Source: Riptortus pedestris (taxonomy: Eukaryota > Arthropoda > Insecta > Hemiptera > Alydidae). Taken from it: a stretch of DNA of 64,000 nucleotides. A program made the position numbers and the translations under genes. Shown here in pieces: positions 48,040 to 58,304 of this stretch. The number at the start of each line of letters is the position of its first letter. The first letter of the stretch is position 1. Under the pieces are notes generated by a model. That model saw only the letters and a list, made by a program, of their open reading frames with translations. It had not been told where the DNA came from and made no database searches. The stretch spans positions 110,971,001 through 111,035,000 of the forward strand of contig CM032230.1 in the NCBI GenBank assembly GCA_019009955.1, given 5' to 3'.

Positions 48040-49941
48040 TATTTATTATTATTATATTATTTAATGTTATATCTGGTTGTAAATGTGTGTGTCTTTGAGG
48101 TGTTTCATGACTTCTGTAATGTATGGGCTGTCGTCGTGTAGTAGTTCAGATAGGTTGGTGGGTAAGTTCTTGTCAGTTATTAGTCTGCAGTCTGTAAGTA
48201 AGTGTTTGATAGTCAGTTGTGTATTGCAGAGTGTACATAATGGTGGTTCAGTCCTTGTCATGAGGTGTCCGTGTGTTATCCGTGAATGGCCGTGCCTCAA
48301 ACGAGCAAGGACTACTTCTTCTCTTCTAGTATCCTGATTACTGGACAGCCATTCACGAATAGTGTTTTTTATTTCTCGTAGTTTTGTGTCTGTCAGATGC
48401 CATTCCGCTTCCCATTTTAGGCTGACCTCTTTTTTAATGAGTTTAATGGCATCGTATCCTGTGATGTAATCAGTGTGTAACATGTCAAGTTGAGTTGCTA
48501 ATTTTGCATGTTTGTCAACCAAAATATTTTCCGTGATGTCTGAATGTCCTGGTATCCAATGGATAGTTATTACTTTGCCCATCTGTGTTTGTAAGTTAGT
48601 TAGTAGTTCCTGAAGCTGTTTCGTGAGTGGGTGAGTTGAGTAAAGGTCAAGTATTGATTGTATAGAACTGTAGGAGTCAGTAAAAACATGAATGTTGTCT
48701 TGTTGTACGTTTGTAAGGTGTTGCAGTCCAAGAAGTAAGCCTTGTAATTCAGCAGTGAAGTTGCTTGATACGTCCGGTAGTCTACACGTCAGTACTTGGT
48801 TCCCTACTATGGCGGCTGAGCCACATTTTCCTTCATATTTAGAACCATCTGTATATATGAAAAGCCCTGTCCTGTTTTCTGTAATTATGTTCCGGTACTC
48901 GTGTTTATAGTGTAAGGAAGAGAGTGGGTTTGATTTCTTGAATTTTGTAAGGGAGAAGTTAGTTTTTGGTATATGTGTTTGCCAGGGTGCTGTTTTGTGT
49001 TGTATGGGATAAATGTTCGGTAATGTAATGTTGTAAGTAAGTAGCGTTTGAAACAGTCTGAAGTGATAGGGTTTATGCGAATTGGGATTTTCAATATAAT
49101 CAGTCATGTTTGGATTTTGTGTGATGTACTCAATGTAAGGGCATGATTGTCTGGAAAGTGTTGTTATGCTGTATTTCATGATATTATATGAATATCGATG
49201 ATTTAATGGAAGTTCTCCGGTTTCTGCACACAAGCTTATGCTTGGAGTTGTTCGAAAGGCACCTGTTGCTAATCTTAAGCCTGTGTTTTGGATGACCTCA
49301 AGGGTTTTTAAGATAGATGGTTTGGCTCCCGAGTAAACTATACTTCCATAATCTAAAATAGATCTCGTATATGAGCGATATACTAGCATCATAGTTTTTC
49401 GATCTGCTCCCCATTTTGTGTTTCCAATAACTCGCAGTATATTAAGCGATTTTTTGCATTTTTGGGATAGCATTTTAATATGAGGTACCCAGGTCATCTT
49501 TCTATCGAAGATTACTCCTAAGAATTTTATTGTGTCTGTTGAAGGTATTTTATTTTGGTACAGATATAAAGGTGGTGGTTTCAATCGTTTTTTAGTGAAG
49601 AGGGCAGTTTTTGTTTTTGTGGTGGAAAACCATAGACCGCTTTCCTCACTCCACTTTTCTAAATTATTTATGGTGTATTTTATGCGTTCTGTTACCACAT
49701 CAAAGTGAGCTGAAATTGAGTAGACGATCAGATCATCAACATACAGGCAGTAATGCACATCAGGTGGTATATATTCTGTGACATTATTGATTGCAACATT
49801 AAAAAGCGTGGTACTTAAAACACTACCCTGTGGCACGCCATTGGTCTGTATGAACGGGTCTGAGAGAGATGCCCCTTGTTTAACTCTGAATGTTCTATTG
49901 CTAAGGAAGGACTTTATGAACATAAGTATCAACTTTGGATT
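48040..49941 (-). mobile_element. I-like LINE, 5' truncated, with TAA-type tail
   Basis: Minus-strand copy: RT from its middle, RNase H, zinc-knuckle tail, stop, a 3' UTR of only about 20 bases and a (TAA)n-like tail (tttattattattatatta on the plus strand, 48040-48060). TAA-type tails are known for I elements. The 5' end at about 49941 joins the 3' coding end of another LINE. Best preserved of the five I-like pieces in the window. Confidence 0.8.
48067..49932 (-). CDS. Partial ORF2: reverse transcriptase, RNase H, zinc knuckle
   Basis: About 620 codons without a stop. Order: FIKSFLSNRTFRVK; NGVPQGSVLSTTLFNVAINN (residues 31-50); catalytic YVDD (64-67); IKFLGVIFDRKMTWVPH; 'SYTRSILDYGSIVYSGAKPS'; RNase H with YTDGSK (about 357), AELQGLLLGLQ, FTDSYSS (about 414), WIPGHSDITEN and VDKHAK; then C-x2-C...H-x4-C at about 564-581. 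In the full protein it would copy its RNA at the target and remove the RNA strand. The endonuclease and RT fingers are missing, so it cannot act alone. The frame has no ATG at its left edge; the open frame continues upstream to a TAG at 49942-49944. Confidence 0.9.
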   Translation of the reverse strand: MILMFIKSFLSNRTFRVKQGASLSDPFIQTNGVPQGSVLSTTLFNVAINNVTEYIPPDVHYCLYVDDLIVYSISAHFDVVTERIKYTINNLEKWSEESGLWFSTTKTKTALFTKKRLKPPPLYLYQNKIPSTDTIKFLGVIFDRKMTWVPHIKMLSQKCKKSLNILRVIGNTKWGADRKTMMLVYRSYTRSILDYGSIVYSGAKPSILKTLEVIQNTGLRLATGAFRTTPSISLCAETGELPLNHRYSYNIMKYSITTLSRQSCPYIEYITQNPNMTDYIENPNSHKPYHFRLFQTLLTYNITLPNIYPIQHKTAPWQTHIPKTNFSLTKFKKSNPLSSLHYKHEYRNIITENRTGLFIYTDGSKYEGKCGSAAIVGNQVLTCRLPDVSSNFTAELQGLLLGLQHLTNVQQDNIHVFTDSYSSIQSILDLYSTHPLTKQLQELLTNLQTQMGKVITIHWIPGHSDITENILVDKHAKLATQLDMLHTDYITGYDAIKLIKKEVSLKWEAEWHLTDTKLREIKNTIREWLSSNQDTRREEVVLARLRHGHSRITHGHLMTRTEPPLCTLCNTQLTIKHLLTDCRLITDKNLPTNLSELLHDDSPYITEVMKHLKDTHIYNQI

Positions 49942-50178
49942 CTAATATATTTTTGCTGCATCCATATCTATACTTTTGATAAACTTTATAAGGTGTTTAT
50001 TATATTTGTTAAATATAATATGAGGTGGTTCTAACCAATTACCTCCTTTTAAAATTATGTTCATTATTAAATTTGATCTATTTTTATTAAATGTTGTACA
50101 GTCATAAAGTATATGTAAAAACGTTTGTATTGTCTGTAAGTCGCTAGTACATTTGTTATTGTCTTGAATTTTAACCCT
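49942..50178 (-). pseudogene. C-terminal end of a second I-like LINE
   Basis: Read on the minus strand: VKIQDNNKC, then FLHILYDC (H-x4-C of a knuckle), then LKGGNWLEPPHIIFNKYNKH and a TAG stop at 49942-49944. This fits the tail of a related LINE (knuckle, about 45 residues, stop). The stop is followed directly, in the same frame, by the 48067 frame without any 3' UTR or A-tail. Its upstream part was not recognised. Confidence 0.55.
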
Positions 50179-51003
50179 TGTTGCTTATAAATTGTTTCTT
50201 TGGCATAAAATTATTTCACATGAGGAAAATAAAACCGAAATTTTCTTAGCTGTGGTCGAAGAGGATGTTTACAGTTTTTTTTCTGACAGCAATGTTTTTA
50301 CTACGGAAGAATTATTGTTTCAGAAAACAGCAATTAATAAGTAGCGCTTAACATAGGACATTATTGTTATGAAAATTAACTAATACTAGAGATTGAATAA
50401 TGAAATGGGATTTCCCAAATTGATGGTATTATGTAGGCCAAAGAGAATCTGTCTCTGGAAATTGAAGGTTCCTTGATTTAGTACGAATTTAGCGAGTAAC
50501 GTGAACACCTGCCTAAGAGCTTCCGTCACGACACTGTGGAGTGCTTTGACCCAGCACTGCCTTGCATTTTATAAAGTAGTCTTAAACCATCTCCTTTTAA
50601 ATCTTGGTTAACTCTCTCAGATAAGTTTTAGTGGTGGGCTAAACACTTACGCGAATGCAGAATGTATTTAGTAACAGCCTCCCAAAATAATACCTTATTC
50701 CCATTTAAATTACAAAGGGTACTAACCAGTAATTTAGAAATATATATGTAAACTGTCGCATTGGTTGCCTTATGTAGGGATACATTTTGCCATATATTCT
50801 GCCCAATTTAGACATTTCGTATTATGGGAAAAGAACTGTCTCGAGCTAGATATAATTTCTTCCCTCATCTTCCTCCTCCAATATCCTAAGCCACTATCTC
50901 ACTCTGAATCTATTATGGCTTTAAAAACTTGCACTCTAATCTTTTCAACCTTTTTATCCAGGAAAGCCTTAAACGCCCATGGCTCGTCATCAGTAAAGGT
51001 TTG
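50179..51003. other. Unassigned stretch
   Basis: No recognisable repeat or coding; small chance frames only. Confidence 0.5.
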
Positions 51004-51010
51004 ATATATA

Positions 51011-51080
<70 letters not shown>
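51004..51080 (+). repeat. (TA)n microsatellite
   Basis: A 77-base TA tract with one TGTGTG interruption. It precedes the inverted-repeat element at 51126. Confidence 0.9.
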
Positions 51081-51083
<3 letters not shown>

Positions 51084-51125
51084 TTTAATTGTGCTGATGT
51101 TTTCGACCAGGTTGTATTTTTCTAT

Positions 51126-51480
51126 GGTGTGTTATTTATTTCGGAGTTTTGGTCAATGTTGGTGAAATAAATCTTAGTTTATGCCGATATTTCGAGAATC
51201 TTTATTTTCTCTTCTTCAGGGCTGTAAAATTACATAGTATTGCACATTGTTATTACACATTATTGTAAAAGGGTGTTTTTTTCTTATTATTACTTACCAA
51301 GACTAAAGATACCTATAAACTATTATACATGGTTATTGCACTATGACTAGGGTTATAGTAACCTTCCTTGTTTTGTTTACACAGCAGGGTCACAGCCTTT
51401 TGTATGTTTTGTATATTTATAGTATGGTGTCTATATTTATTTATTTATAATGACCAAAACTCCGAAAAGAATAACACACC
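51126..51480. mobile_element. Inverted-repeat element (MITE-like), 355 bases
   Basis: The ends are 30-base inverted repeats with about 28 matches: left GGTGTGTTATTTATTTCGGA (51126...) to 51155, right ending TCCGAAAAGAATAACACACC at 51480. The interior includes 'tgccgatatttcgagaatc' and 'ctcttcttcagggct', strings often met at ends of Penelope-like or similar retroelements, so a retroelement origin is possible. Target duplication is unclear because both flanks are AT-rich. No coding. Confidence 0.6.
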
Positions 51481-52684
51481 AAAATATATATATATATATA
51501 TAAACAAAAGATTGGCCATTTAGGCATGATCATGTACTATTTATTTAATTTTAGCATTCTCCTACGTGCTTCAAGTTCATTTCAAACAATCTGTTTTTGA
51601 AGGGGTTAAAACATACTTTGTGAATACGTAACTCGTTTTCTATTCATTAAAATTAATGGAATCTGTCTGCTAGTTCTCTAGTGCACAAAGAAAAGATCTT
51701 CAGATTTCTCTTCCAAGCTTCCAATCTCGATTCTCCTTCCTGGACTGTGACAATGCTAAATTTAAATACTTTCTCCTAAGTCAATATAAAAACTTTGCTG
51801 AAAAATAAAAACTTCTTGTTGACAGCCATGACCTAAATTTTGATTACTGCAACAAGAATATCTCGAAGTTAGCATTGTATATTCCAGTTTGTTCTAAAAT
51901 AATAAAGATATTTGGAAAGACCTGAAGATCTTTTTTTAGACTTCGTTTTAAAGTGTCTGTGAGATAATTAACGTCTTGGGTTTGATTATATTATTTAAAG
52001 AAATTGGTGACTTTAAATATTCTAGTTTAATGTTAAAAATTGGACTCTTAAGTATGTTATTATTGAATTTGGCATTTTTTAAAGTTCTAATATTGACAGC
52101 TCAGTTTTCAATTCTTATTTGTTGTTTGAAGAAGTTGCTATTGTGTGAAGCTCTCGTGATGGCAGTGTAAGTTGCTGAAAACGCTAAGCAATTATAAATA
52201 TAATGGGAGGAGCCACAACATCATGATAGATGATTTTTGTTTACTACCTTAACATATTTATTGTAAAATATTTATTTATTATTTATTGTTCACAGTAAGG
52301 ATAAGGTGCAAGTAATAAATTTTCCTATTAGGGTGAATTCAGACCATCATTCTTTAGGGCTGAGGGTCACATTAAAATGCCCCACAATGTTTAAGAGGTC
52401 TACATGCGATTTGTTCCAAACAGAGTATATATTCTCATTGAAAACGTTACTGTTCGTTATTTTAGTTTCAATTAAAATATTTATTATTACTATTATTATG
52501 TAGGATATTTTTTTGTAAGATATAATCAGATATATTCATTGTTATTCGTTGTATATAGTTATACACGGGAGTAAGTGTCTCGATTTAGGAACCCCAGGCC
52601 TCCCTCAAGTGCAGCCACTCTCAGTGCTGATCAGTCTTTATTTTTTTTTATTCTTTATTTCGGACTATTATTCTCTTTATTTTA
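51481..52684. other. Unassigned AT-rich stretch
   Basis: A short (TA)n tract lies at 51483-51501. No motif-bearing frame or repeat was recognised. Confidence 0.5.
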
Positions 52685-52689
52685 AGTTA

Positions 52690-52905
52690 TTTAGTAACTC
52701 CCAATTCGTACTACTGTGGCTAAAGGGCCAGGTTATCTACAGGTCACCACCCTTTTCTAGCCAAGGTGGGCCTAAGGTTTTATTTAATGAGGTTTCTTCA
52801 CTAAATAAATTCCTATTTCGCAGAGCGGGCGAACTTGCCACTCCAGGTTTACCAGATGAAATTAAGACTAAAGCCTGAATTCGTGTGGCTGACCTGAGCT
52901 CATTC
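52690..52905 (-). mobile_element. tRNA-derived SINE-like copy (family S)
   Basis: Ordered plus-strand markers 'caggttatctacaggtcaccaccctttt', 'aatgaggtttcttcactaaataaattcc', 'gcgggcgaacttgccactcc', 'aggtttaccagatgaaattaag', 'gtggctgacctgagc'. The B-box site reads CAAGTTCGCCC on the minus strand, one substitution from consensus. Well preserved. Confidence 0.65.
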
Positions 52906-53427
52906 TTTATTTTAATTTATATATTTTTTTATTTACCAGTTAGGCTTGTTCTTACATCTATAGACTTCAGTTACTACACTATTTTTTCAAAGTTAAATAC
53001 CTTCCATAGTAAGCTACTAGACCCTTTTACATTACAACCTTTAATACTACCACCCCCTATGAAAGAAATCAAAATCTGAATACAGTCCTCCATAGCTGTT
53101 ATATTTAAGTGTCGGATTGCCAACATATGCATCCTTAAACACAAGCACCCTTTAGTAGATTGATTGATTTTTTCAATTAAATGCTCACCTGTATTATACA
53201 TAGACGCTACCTGCTATAGTTATCCGCTAAGTTTTTCCTTTTATTCAAATTGTAGTCATTTTTCTTATCAAAAAGTGATGTCATGTTCACCATAATCGAG
53301 AGAACCTGGTTGGAGTGGTCCATCTAGCCCTCAGTTAGGGATAATGATATGTACCTTAGGTTCCAGGGGGGGGGGGTGACGTTGAAAAATGAGCGAGTTA
53401 TCTCGTCCGAGGCAGCCCCTCAGTTCC
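52906..53427. other. Unassigned stretch
   Basis: No recognisable feature; a G-run at 53366-53377. Confidence 0.5.
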
Positions 53428-53478
53428 CACGATCTCTCTCTCTCTCTCTTTCTCGCTCTCTCTCTCTCTCTCACTCTC

Positions 53479-53516
<38 letters not shown>

Positions 53517-53538
53517 ACTCTCTCTCTCTCTCACTCTC

Positions 53539-53576
<38 letters not shown>
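53428..53576 (+). repeat. Long (CT)n microsatellite
   Basis: About 150 bases of CT with scattered A and T interruptions. Three overlapping open frames run through it; all encode Ser/Leu repeats and are artefacts. Confidence 0.9.
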
Positions 53577-53578
<2 letters not shown>

Positions 53579-54299
53579 TATCTCTCAGCCCCCTCAACCT
53601 CCACAAAAGGACAGAGTTTATTTTAATTTAGTTTTCGTGTCATAATCTAGTTTACAAGCCCGAGCTAGTAGACTCTGAAAGCAGTTAACAGATAGACGAA
53701 TAACCTGCCGAAAGCTGTCACATTGTGAGAAGATTAGTCGAATAAAAAATGAAATTCACTATGACCACACATTTAATTCAGTATTCTAATAAGCAGCATT
53801 TCTTAAGACAACAATAAATTTAAGCTAGACACAATATCTCTAATAATATAGTAACTTTAAGTGAAAACCACATTAGAAGTGCGGAAAAAAATAAAAATAA
53901 TGTATAGAGCAATAATTGTGAGTTATTACACTTTGAACAAGATTGGTAATGTACCATTTTTCGAGCAGACTTATAACCACAGACATTTTTGGAATTTTCA
54001 ATTTCACTTCTTGTCCAAACCTCACTTCTTGTTCGATTTCAGTTATTAACAATCCAATCGTTTAGATTTTGCATAAAATGGTCAAAATGTCGTGTATGGT
54101 ATACGTAAAAAAAAAATTACTGCCTCAAAACCGTAGCGGTCAATTATGACGCCATCATGAGTATTAATCCTTGCATATCACTCCAATTTGTAAGAAGGTA
54201 GAAATTTTCGACACGTTTCAGCAATGTGTTGGTTTTACTTGAAGTTGAGTACTAAGAAATATTAATAGAATTAAATTAAATTATAATTTAATTAATAAA
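53577..54299. other. Unassigned stretch
   Basis: 54020-54160 ('tcgatttcagttattaacaatcc', 'tgcataaaatggtcaaaatg', 'aaccgtagcggtcaa') faintly recalls the H-family core in forward orientation, too diverged to call. Confidence 0.4.
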
Positions 54300-54415
54300 T
54301 AATTATTTATTAATGTCCACCTTTTGCAACCAAGACTAATTGGCTCGGGTTATCTAGTAGTTGCTACCCATTTCTAGCCAGGGTGGGACTTAGGATTTTT
54401 TAAATATTAATAATG
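54300..54415 (-). mobile_element. SINE-like copy (family S), 3' part only
   Basis: Plus-strand 'ggctcgggttatctagtagttgctacccatttctagccagggtgggactta' matches the body of 52690 and 3360. The tRNA-like head is absent. Confidence 0.5.
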
Positions 54416-54499
54416 TTGTTGTGGACTTACTGGCATTCTCAATTTAAAAAAAAATATACTACAACAATTTGAACAAGTCCGGTTATATAAAATATTTCA

Positions 54500-54665
54500 G
54501 TCTAACATTTAATAATGAAGATGTTTTGAATTTTGTATTTCCCTCCTTCTGTAAACCCCCACTCCGCCCCGTTCTATTTCAGCCATCAGGGAAATTGATC
54601 ATTAGTTATTTTAAAAAGTTAAAATGTTAAAAAATGGCGACCTCTAGTGCCTCCGTTAAACAAAA
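54500..54665 (+). mobile_element. H-family-like scrap, degenerate
   Basis: 'ccctccttctgtaaacccccactccgccccgttctatttcagccatcaggg' followed by 'atggcgacctctagtgcctccg' keeps the order of the H core (pyrimidine block, ttcagcc, gacc-ctagag-ggt hairpin site). No ends or microsatellite. Confidence 0.4.
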
Positions 54666-55704
54666 TCTCCTAAACGAAATCAGCCAAGTAAAGAATGAGA
54701 TTGTACTCAAAACTCTTGAATTCCTCTTGTTAAAACATGTAATAAAAAAAAAAACACTAATGACAAAAACTTAATATACTAAATAGGCTGTCTTATTGTA
54801 GTAGTATATTATAATAATAGTAATATTGATGTGAAGTTAAAAATGACAAATTCACAAAGCTTCGTCGGAGGGAATGACTTAATTACTCATACGCCCTTGG
54901 TACATACCTCAAAATCCTAAAACTTCTAGAAAAAAATATATTAAAAATATTGTCATTAACAAAATGGTGTAGTAAGTGCAACATTAAATATTCACTTCTC
55001 TCACATTTTGATGCCTTAGTATGTATCGCAACCCTTATTAAAACGACTAGAACATAGCAGTACATTTGTTATTCATCGTAATCGACCTAAAAGGAAATTC
55101 CTACAAAAAATTTGATTCTATTTATGAAAACATTGATATATCCGATTATTTTGGACCAGTTAAACAAATCGCCATTTAAAACACCTCTAAACGATTGGCA
55201 AACCTCTAAACGATTGTCGATCCTCTAAACGATTGGCAAAGTGCACATATTTTACTAATTATTTTTAAAAAAAAATTAAATACAGGTTCAGTGGCATTAT
55301 TCAGGGAGTGTTAAATGTCAGTTACGATATACCGCTTTCTTTTACAATTTGAAACTGATAAATTTATGTAGGACATAATTCAGGTATGATAGGAGATTAT
55401 TTAGTTATTCCATATCAGCAGGAAACCTGACCTTCCTAAATAGTTTTAGTATTGAAATAATTCCCTTGTGCAGCTCAATTAACAAACCGAAGATTTTTTT
55501 TTTTAAATATATAATTTAACATAGATAATTTCAACATATTCCAACATTCCATAATATTCGTATTATCAATATGAAACTTATTTGTAATATGCCTTAGATT
55601 TACTAGCTTGAAAAGAAGTACTAATGGTTTAGCCGCTTAAGTAAAAAAATTTGTTGGACATAATTAAACTGTGTAATGCTTTGTAAATATATTGGGTTGT
55701 ATTG

Positions 55705-55705
<1 letters not shown>
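54666..55705. other. Unassigned stretch with a short tandem repeat
   Basis: At 55182-55238 'cctctaaacgattg' occurs three times with 5-7 base spacers. The rest is AT-rich with no recognisable content. Confidence 0.5.

Positions 55706-55794
<89 letters not shown>
55706..55794 (+). repeat. (TA)n(GT)n microsatellite
   Basis: TA repeats to 55758 and GT repeats to 55794. No H-family sequence flanks it, unlike most TA tracts in the window. Confidence 0.9.
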
Positions 55795-55796
<2 letters not shown>

Positions 55797-56359
55797 TAAC
55801 TAAAGAACTTGTGTGAATGGATAGTAGCGTTAAAATGAAAAGGCCTAATTTGAACTCGTATCGCCATGATGAAAGGAAGGAAGATTGGGATTTAGAGAAG
55901 TAACCAAAACAGCCATAGGCTGAATCAGAGATACCGTAGAAGCCATTGGAATTTCTCAAAGCCTCTAACTCATAAAAGCCCCTTCAGCCTATTTCTCTAA
56001 AAACATTTTATTAAAAATAAATCAAATAGAAAAAGAAAATGTTAGTAAGGCAAGCTTTGCGTAAACTAAGCATTTTCTCATACATTTCTACAATGTTTAT
56101 ACATTTACAATGGCTCTGTGCTAGTCGCAATTTCTATCCCGAATAACTACCTTCAGTTCCGTGTTTTGTACTTGATGACAAATGTTATCAAACGCAGTAT
56201 TGATAACATTTGTTGAGTTAAGAAACAAAACATTTAGTGATTTACTAGAGCATAATTTAAAATCGGATTAGTCTGACTGAAGGCTTTTGGATCAACGGAA
56301 GTTTAAAGAGTATCTGACAGCCCTTTGGATGACTAAAGATTACAACTCTAGATCCCATC
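55795..56359. other. Unassigned stretch
   Basis: 'gcaagctttgcgtaaactaagcattttctc' at about 56051 resembles the H-family 5' end (gcgtaaactaagcagattt) and may be a solo remnant. Nothing else was recognised. Confidence 0.4.
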
Positions 56360-56490
56360 AACACAGGGAGGCCGACAGCGTGAAGGGCCACAGTCCTTCC
56401 GGGTACAATGGGGTCCCACTGGAGAAAACTCAATCCAGGTCCTCCTTGGTTAACGGCGGTTGAATGTAGAGTTGATCACTCACTATGCCA
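56360..56490 (+). repeat. Dispersed repeat C, copy 3
   Basis: Markers 'ggaggccgacagcg', 'actcaatccaggtcctccttggttaacgg', 'tgtagagttgatcactcact' match 37500-37835. As there, an H-family 5' end follows immediately (56495). Confidence 0.55.
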
Positions 56491-56494
56491 AAAG

Positions 56495-57080
56495 TCCGTC
56501 ACACAGGGGCTGCGTTAAATATCAAGATTTCTCACTTGATTCACGTATAGGCATTTATCTCAACTCGTAAAAGGTGTATGACAACAATATTTGTTATTAA
56601 GGCTTCAAAGAAAGTGCTTCATAATATAACAGCCGGTTGTAAATATAAGTTTAGTAGGATTGGGGGTTTACTGAAAGCTGAAAACTAAAGAATGTAAACA
56701 TCTGGGTAATAATAAAGTGAGTGATAAGATTGGCTTATACTCTTTTTCAACGTAAAATAATGAAGATATTTCGAATTTTCGAAATTCAACCCATCTAAAC
56801 CCCCTCCCCCAAAGTCCAATTTCAACCGTTAACGAACTAGATCTTTTCTAGAGTATAGAACGATAAAGCAGCAAAAATTGTAACCGCTAGAGCGGTAACA
56901 GGTAAATATATATAATTTTGTCATGGACCTCATTTTCGTCATCTCTCTCTCTCAATATATATATATATATGCGTCTTATATTTATCATCTTCTATATTGA
57001 CTCGGCGGAAATTGAATACTTTTTCGAGAATAGCATTATGAAAATAACCACAATTGTTGTTTTTCAGCGAAATCTGCTAG
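56495..57080 (+). mobile_element. H-family HINE copy 20
   Basis: 5' end TCCGTCACACAGGGGCTGCG, version-3 5' region ('atgacaacaatatttgtt', 'ggattgggggtttactgaaag'), core, 'aaccgctagagcggtaacagg', short TA tract. The 3' block is diverged after 'cctcattttcgtcatctc', with a CT run and TA tract, and ends 'gcgaaatctgctag'. The last bases are CTAG instead of CTAAAA. Confidence 0.7.
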
Positions 57081-57633
57081 TAGTATTGCCAGCATTTGTT
57101 CGAGATCTCCGAAAGCCTAAGCCTCATCAAGGCTTTACAACCTATCCCTTCCCCTCGAAAGTTTTTAATAAAAATAAACCACACCAAAAAAAAAAAAAAA
57201 CTCCGTTTCCCGCGGGAGGCAAATCCTTCCCGGGGAGGGAAATATAATTACGATAAACGACCCATAAACAATGAACGCTCTTGGGAGCCCTTTTTCTCGA
57301 CGGCCGCGAAACGGCATTTCTCAAAAGTGGGAGATAAGACAGATTTCTTTCTTCTTGTTTTTCCCTTTCTCCGTGGTGCCTTTCAGATAGAGCCCAGAAG
57401 AGGGAGAAAGAAGAGATCCTAATTTTCGAGGAATTAGATAAATTCTCGGCCGGCTGAAATGTACTCCTACCCCCAGCTCGTTAAAGCTTTGTTTCCAAGA
57501 GAATATGAACAGGGAACTTTGTGTCTCATTATTATAATTTTTTAAACATCTTATTTCATATGTACTCTACTTCTTTCAATCCAGATTAGAATAAATATAT
57601 AAGGCCCAGAATGAAGATACATATAAAAAAAAG
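57081..57633. other. Unassigned stretch, partly GC-richer
   Basis: 57100-57420 has overlapping open frames of about 108 codons on the plus strand, broken by an A-run at 57187-57200, with no recognisable motif and basic C-termini. I see no splice-like or family evidence for a gene. Confidence 0.4.
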
Positions 57634-57660
57634 TCTGTCACTTAGGGGTACAAACTAACA
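57634..57660 (+). mobile_element. H-family 5' end remnant
   Basis: TCTGTCACTTAGGGGTACAA followed by actaac resembles the H 5' end (TCCGTCACGCAGGGGCTGCGTAA). It is cut off at the Jockey-like fragment that follows. Too short for certainty. Confidence 0.4.
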
Positions 57661-57674
57661 ATATACAAGTTATT

Positions 57675-57990
57675 ACTTAAACCTACGGATATACGCAATA
57701 CAAGTATGGGGTGCAGCAAAACCTTCAAACTTCTGATGGATCAAGTTTTTCCAATCCAAAGTCCTGCACACCATAGTAGATGCTCCATATTAAATTACAA
57801 ACCTCATCCTCCATAATGATCTTAATATCCCATTTGTAAAGGACCTAATTCCCTTAAGATTCCAAAAGTTCCACAGCAGGCTATCCAATCATCCTAATCC
57901 AGAAGTCCAGTCCCTTTCCAGTGCCACTCATCCATATCCCCTCCACGGCGTCTCAAGCGACAATGGCCCAGAGATCTCGTATAGAAGTGC
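57675..57990 (+). pseudogene. Jockey-like reverse transcriptase C-terminal fragment
   Basis: Plus-strand pieces: NLRIYAIQVWGAAKPSNF, one frame change, then FFQSKVLHTIVDAPY, a stop, and LHNDLNIPFVKDLIPLRFQK and SRLSNHPNPEVQSL. This pattern (Y-x-WG-A, KxLRxIxxAPxxxxN, DL-I, H-N) is the Jockey ORF2 region after the RT thumb. One stop and one frameshift in 300 bases. Confidence 0.75.
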
Positions 57991-58207
57991 AAAGTGAAGT
58001 GATAGCAGTGGCTATTTTTTTCTCAAGTACCATTCCTCCTTAGCTCTTGACTTCCTTGCCAGGCAGGGAGAGGCTGCTCCTCTCTTTGCGGTGAAGGGGT
58101 GTAGCTTCTATCGAGAGTGATGGAGGACGATTTTATTGTACATATGACATTAGCAAATGCATTTAAATGCAGAATTTAGTATTCTTAATAAATCAATTTT
58201 AAAAAAA
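57991..58207. other. Possible 3' UTR of the Jockey-like fragment
   Basis: It continues the plus-strand fragment without a recognisable tail until H-like sequence at 58208. 'cctccttagctcttgacttccttgcc' and 'gaggctgctcctctc' are unassigned. Confidence 0.35.
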
Positions 58208-58245
58208 GTCACGAAGGGGCTTAACTAAGTAGATTTCCCAAGTGC
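58208..58245 (+). mobile_element. H-family 5' end remnant
   Basis: 'gtcacgaaggggcttaactaagtagatttcccaagtg' matches the first 45 bases of H elements (gtcacgcaggggct...aactaagcagatttcccacgtg). No core follows; SINE family S begins about 60 bases on. Confidence 0.6.
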
Positions 58246-58304
58246 TGGTATTACCCAAGGTGACATGACATACTATTCTCAATTTAAATGTTAACTTATT
58301 GTGA

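Noticed and set aside
48083..48910. Small plus-strand open frames of 72-84 codons
   Set aside because: They are shadows of the long minus-strand RT/RNase H frame.
53349..53645. Open frames rich in Ser and Leu across the (CT)n tract
   Set aside because: Low-complexity repeat translation on several frames at once; no gene evidence.
57096..57422. GC-richer overlapping open frames of about 108 codons
   Set aside because: No recognisable motif, an internal A-run, and two competing frames; not enough for a gene or exon call.
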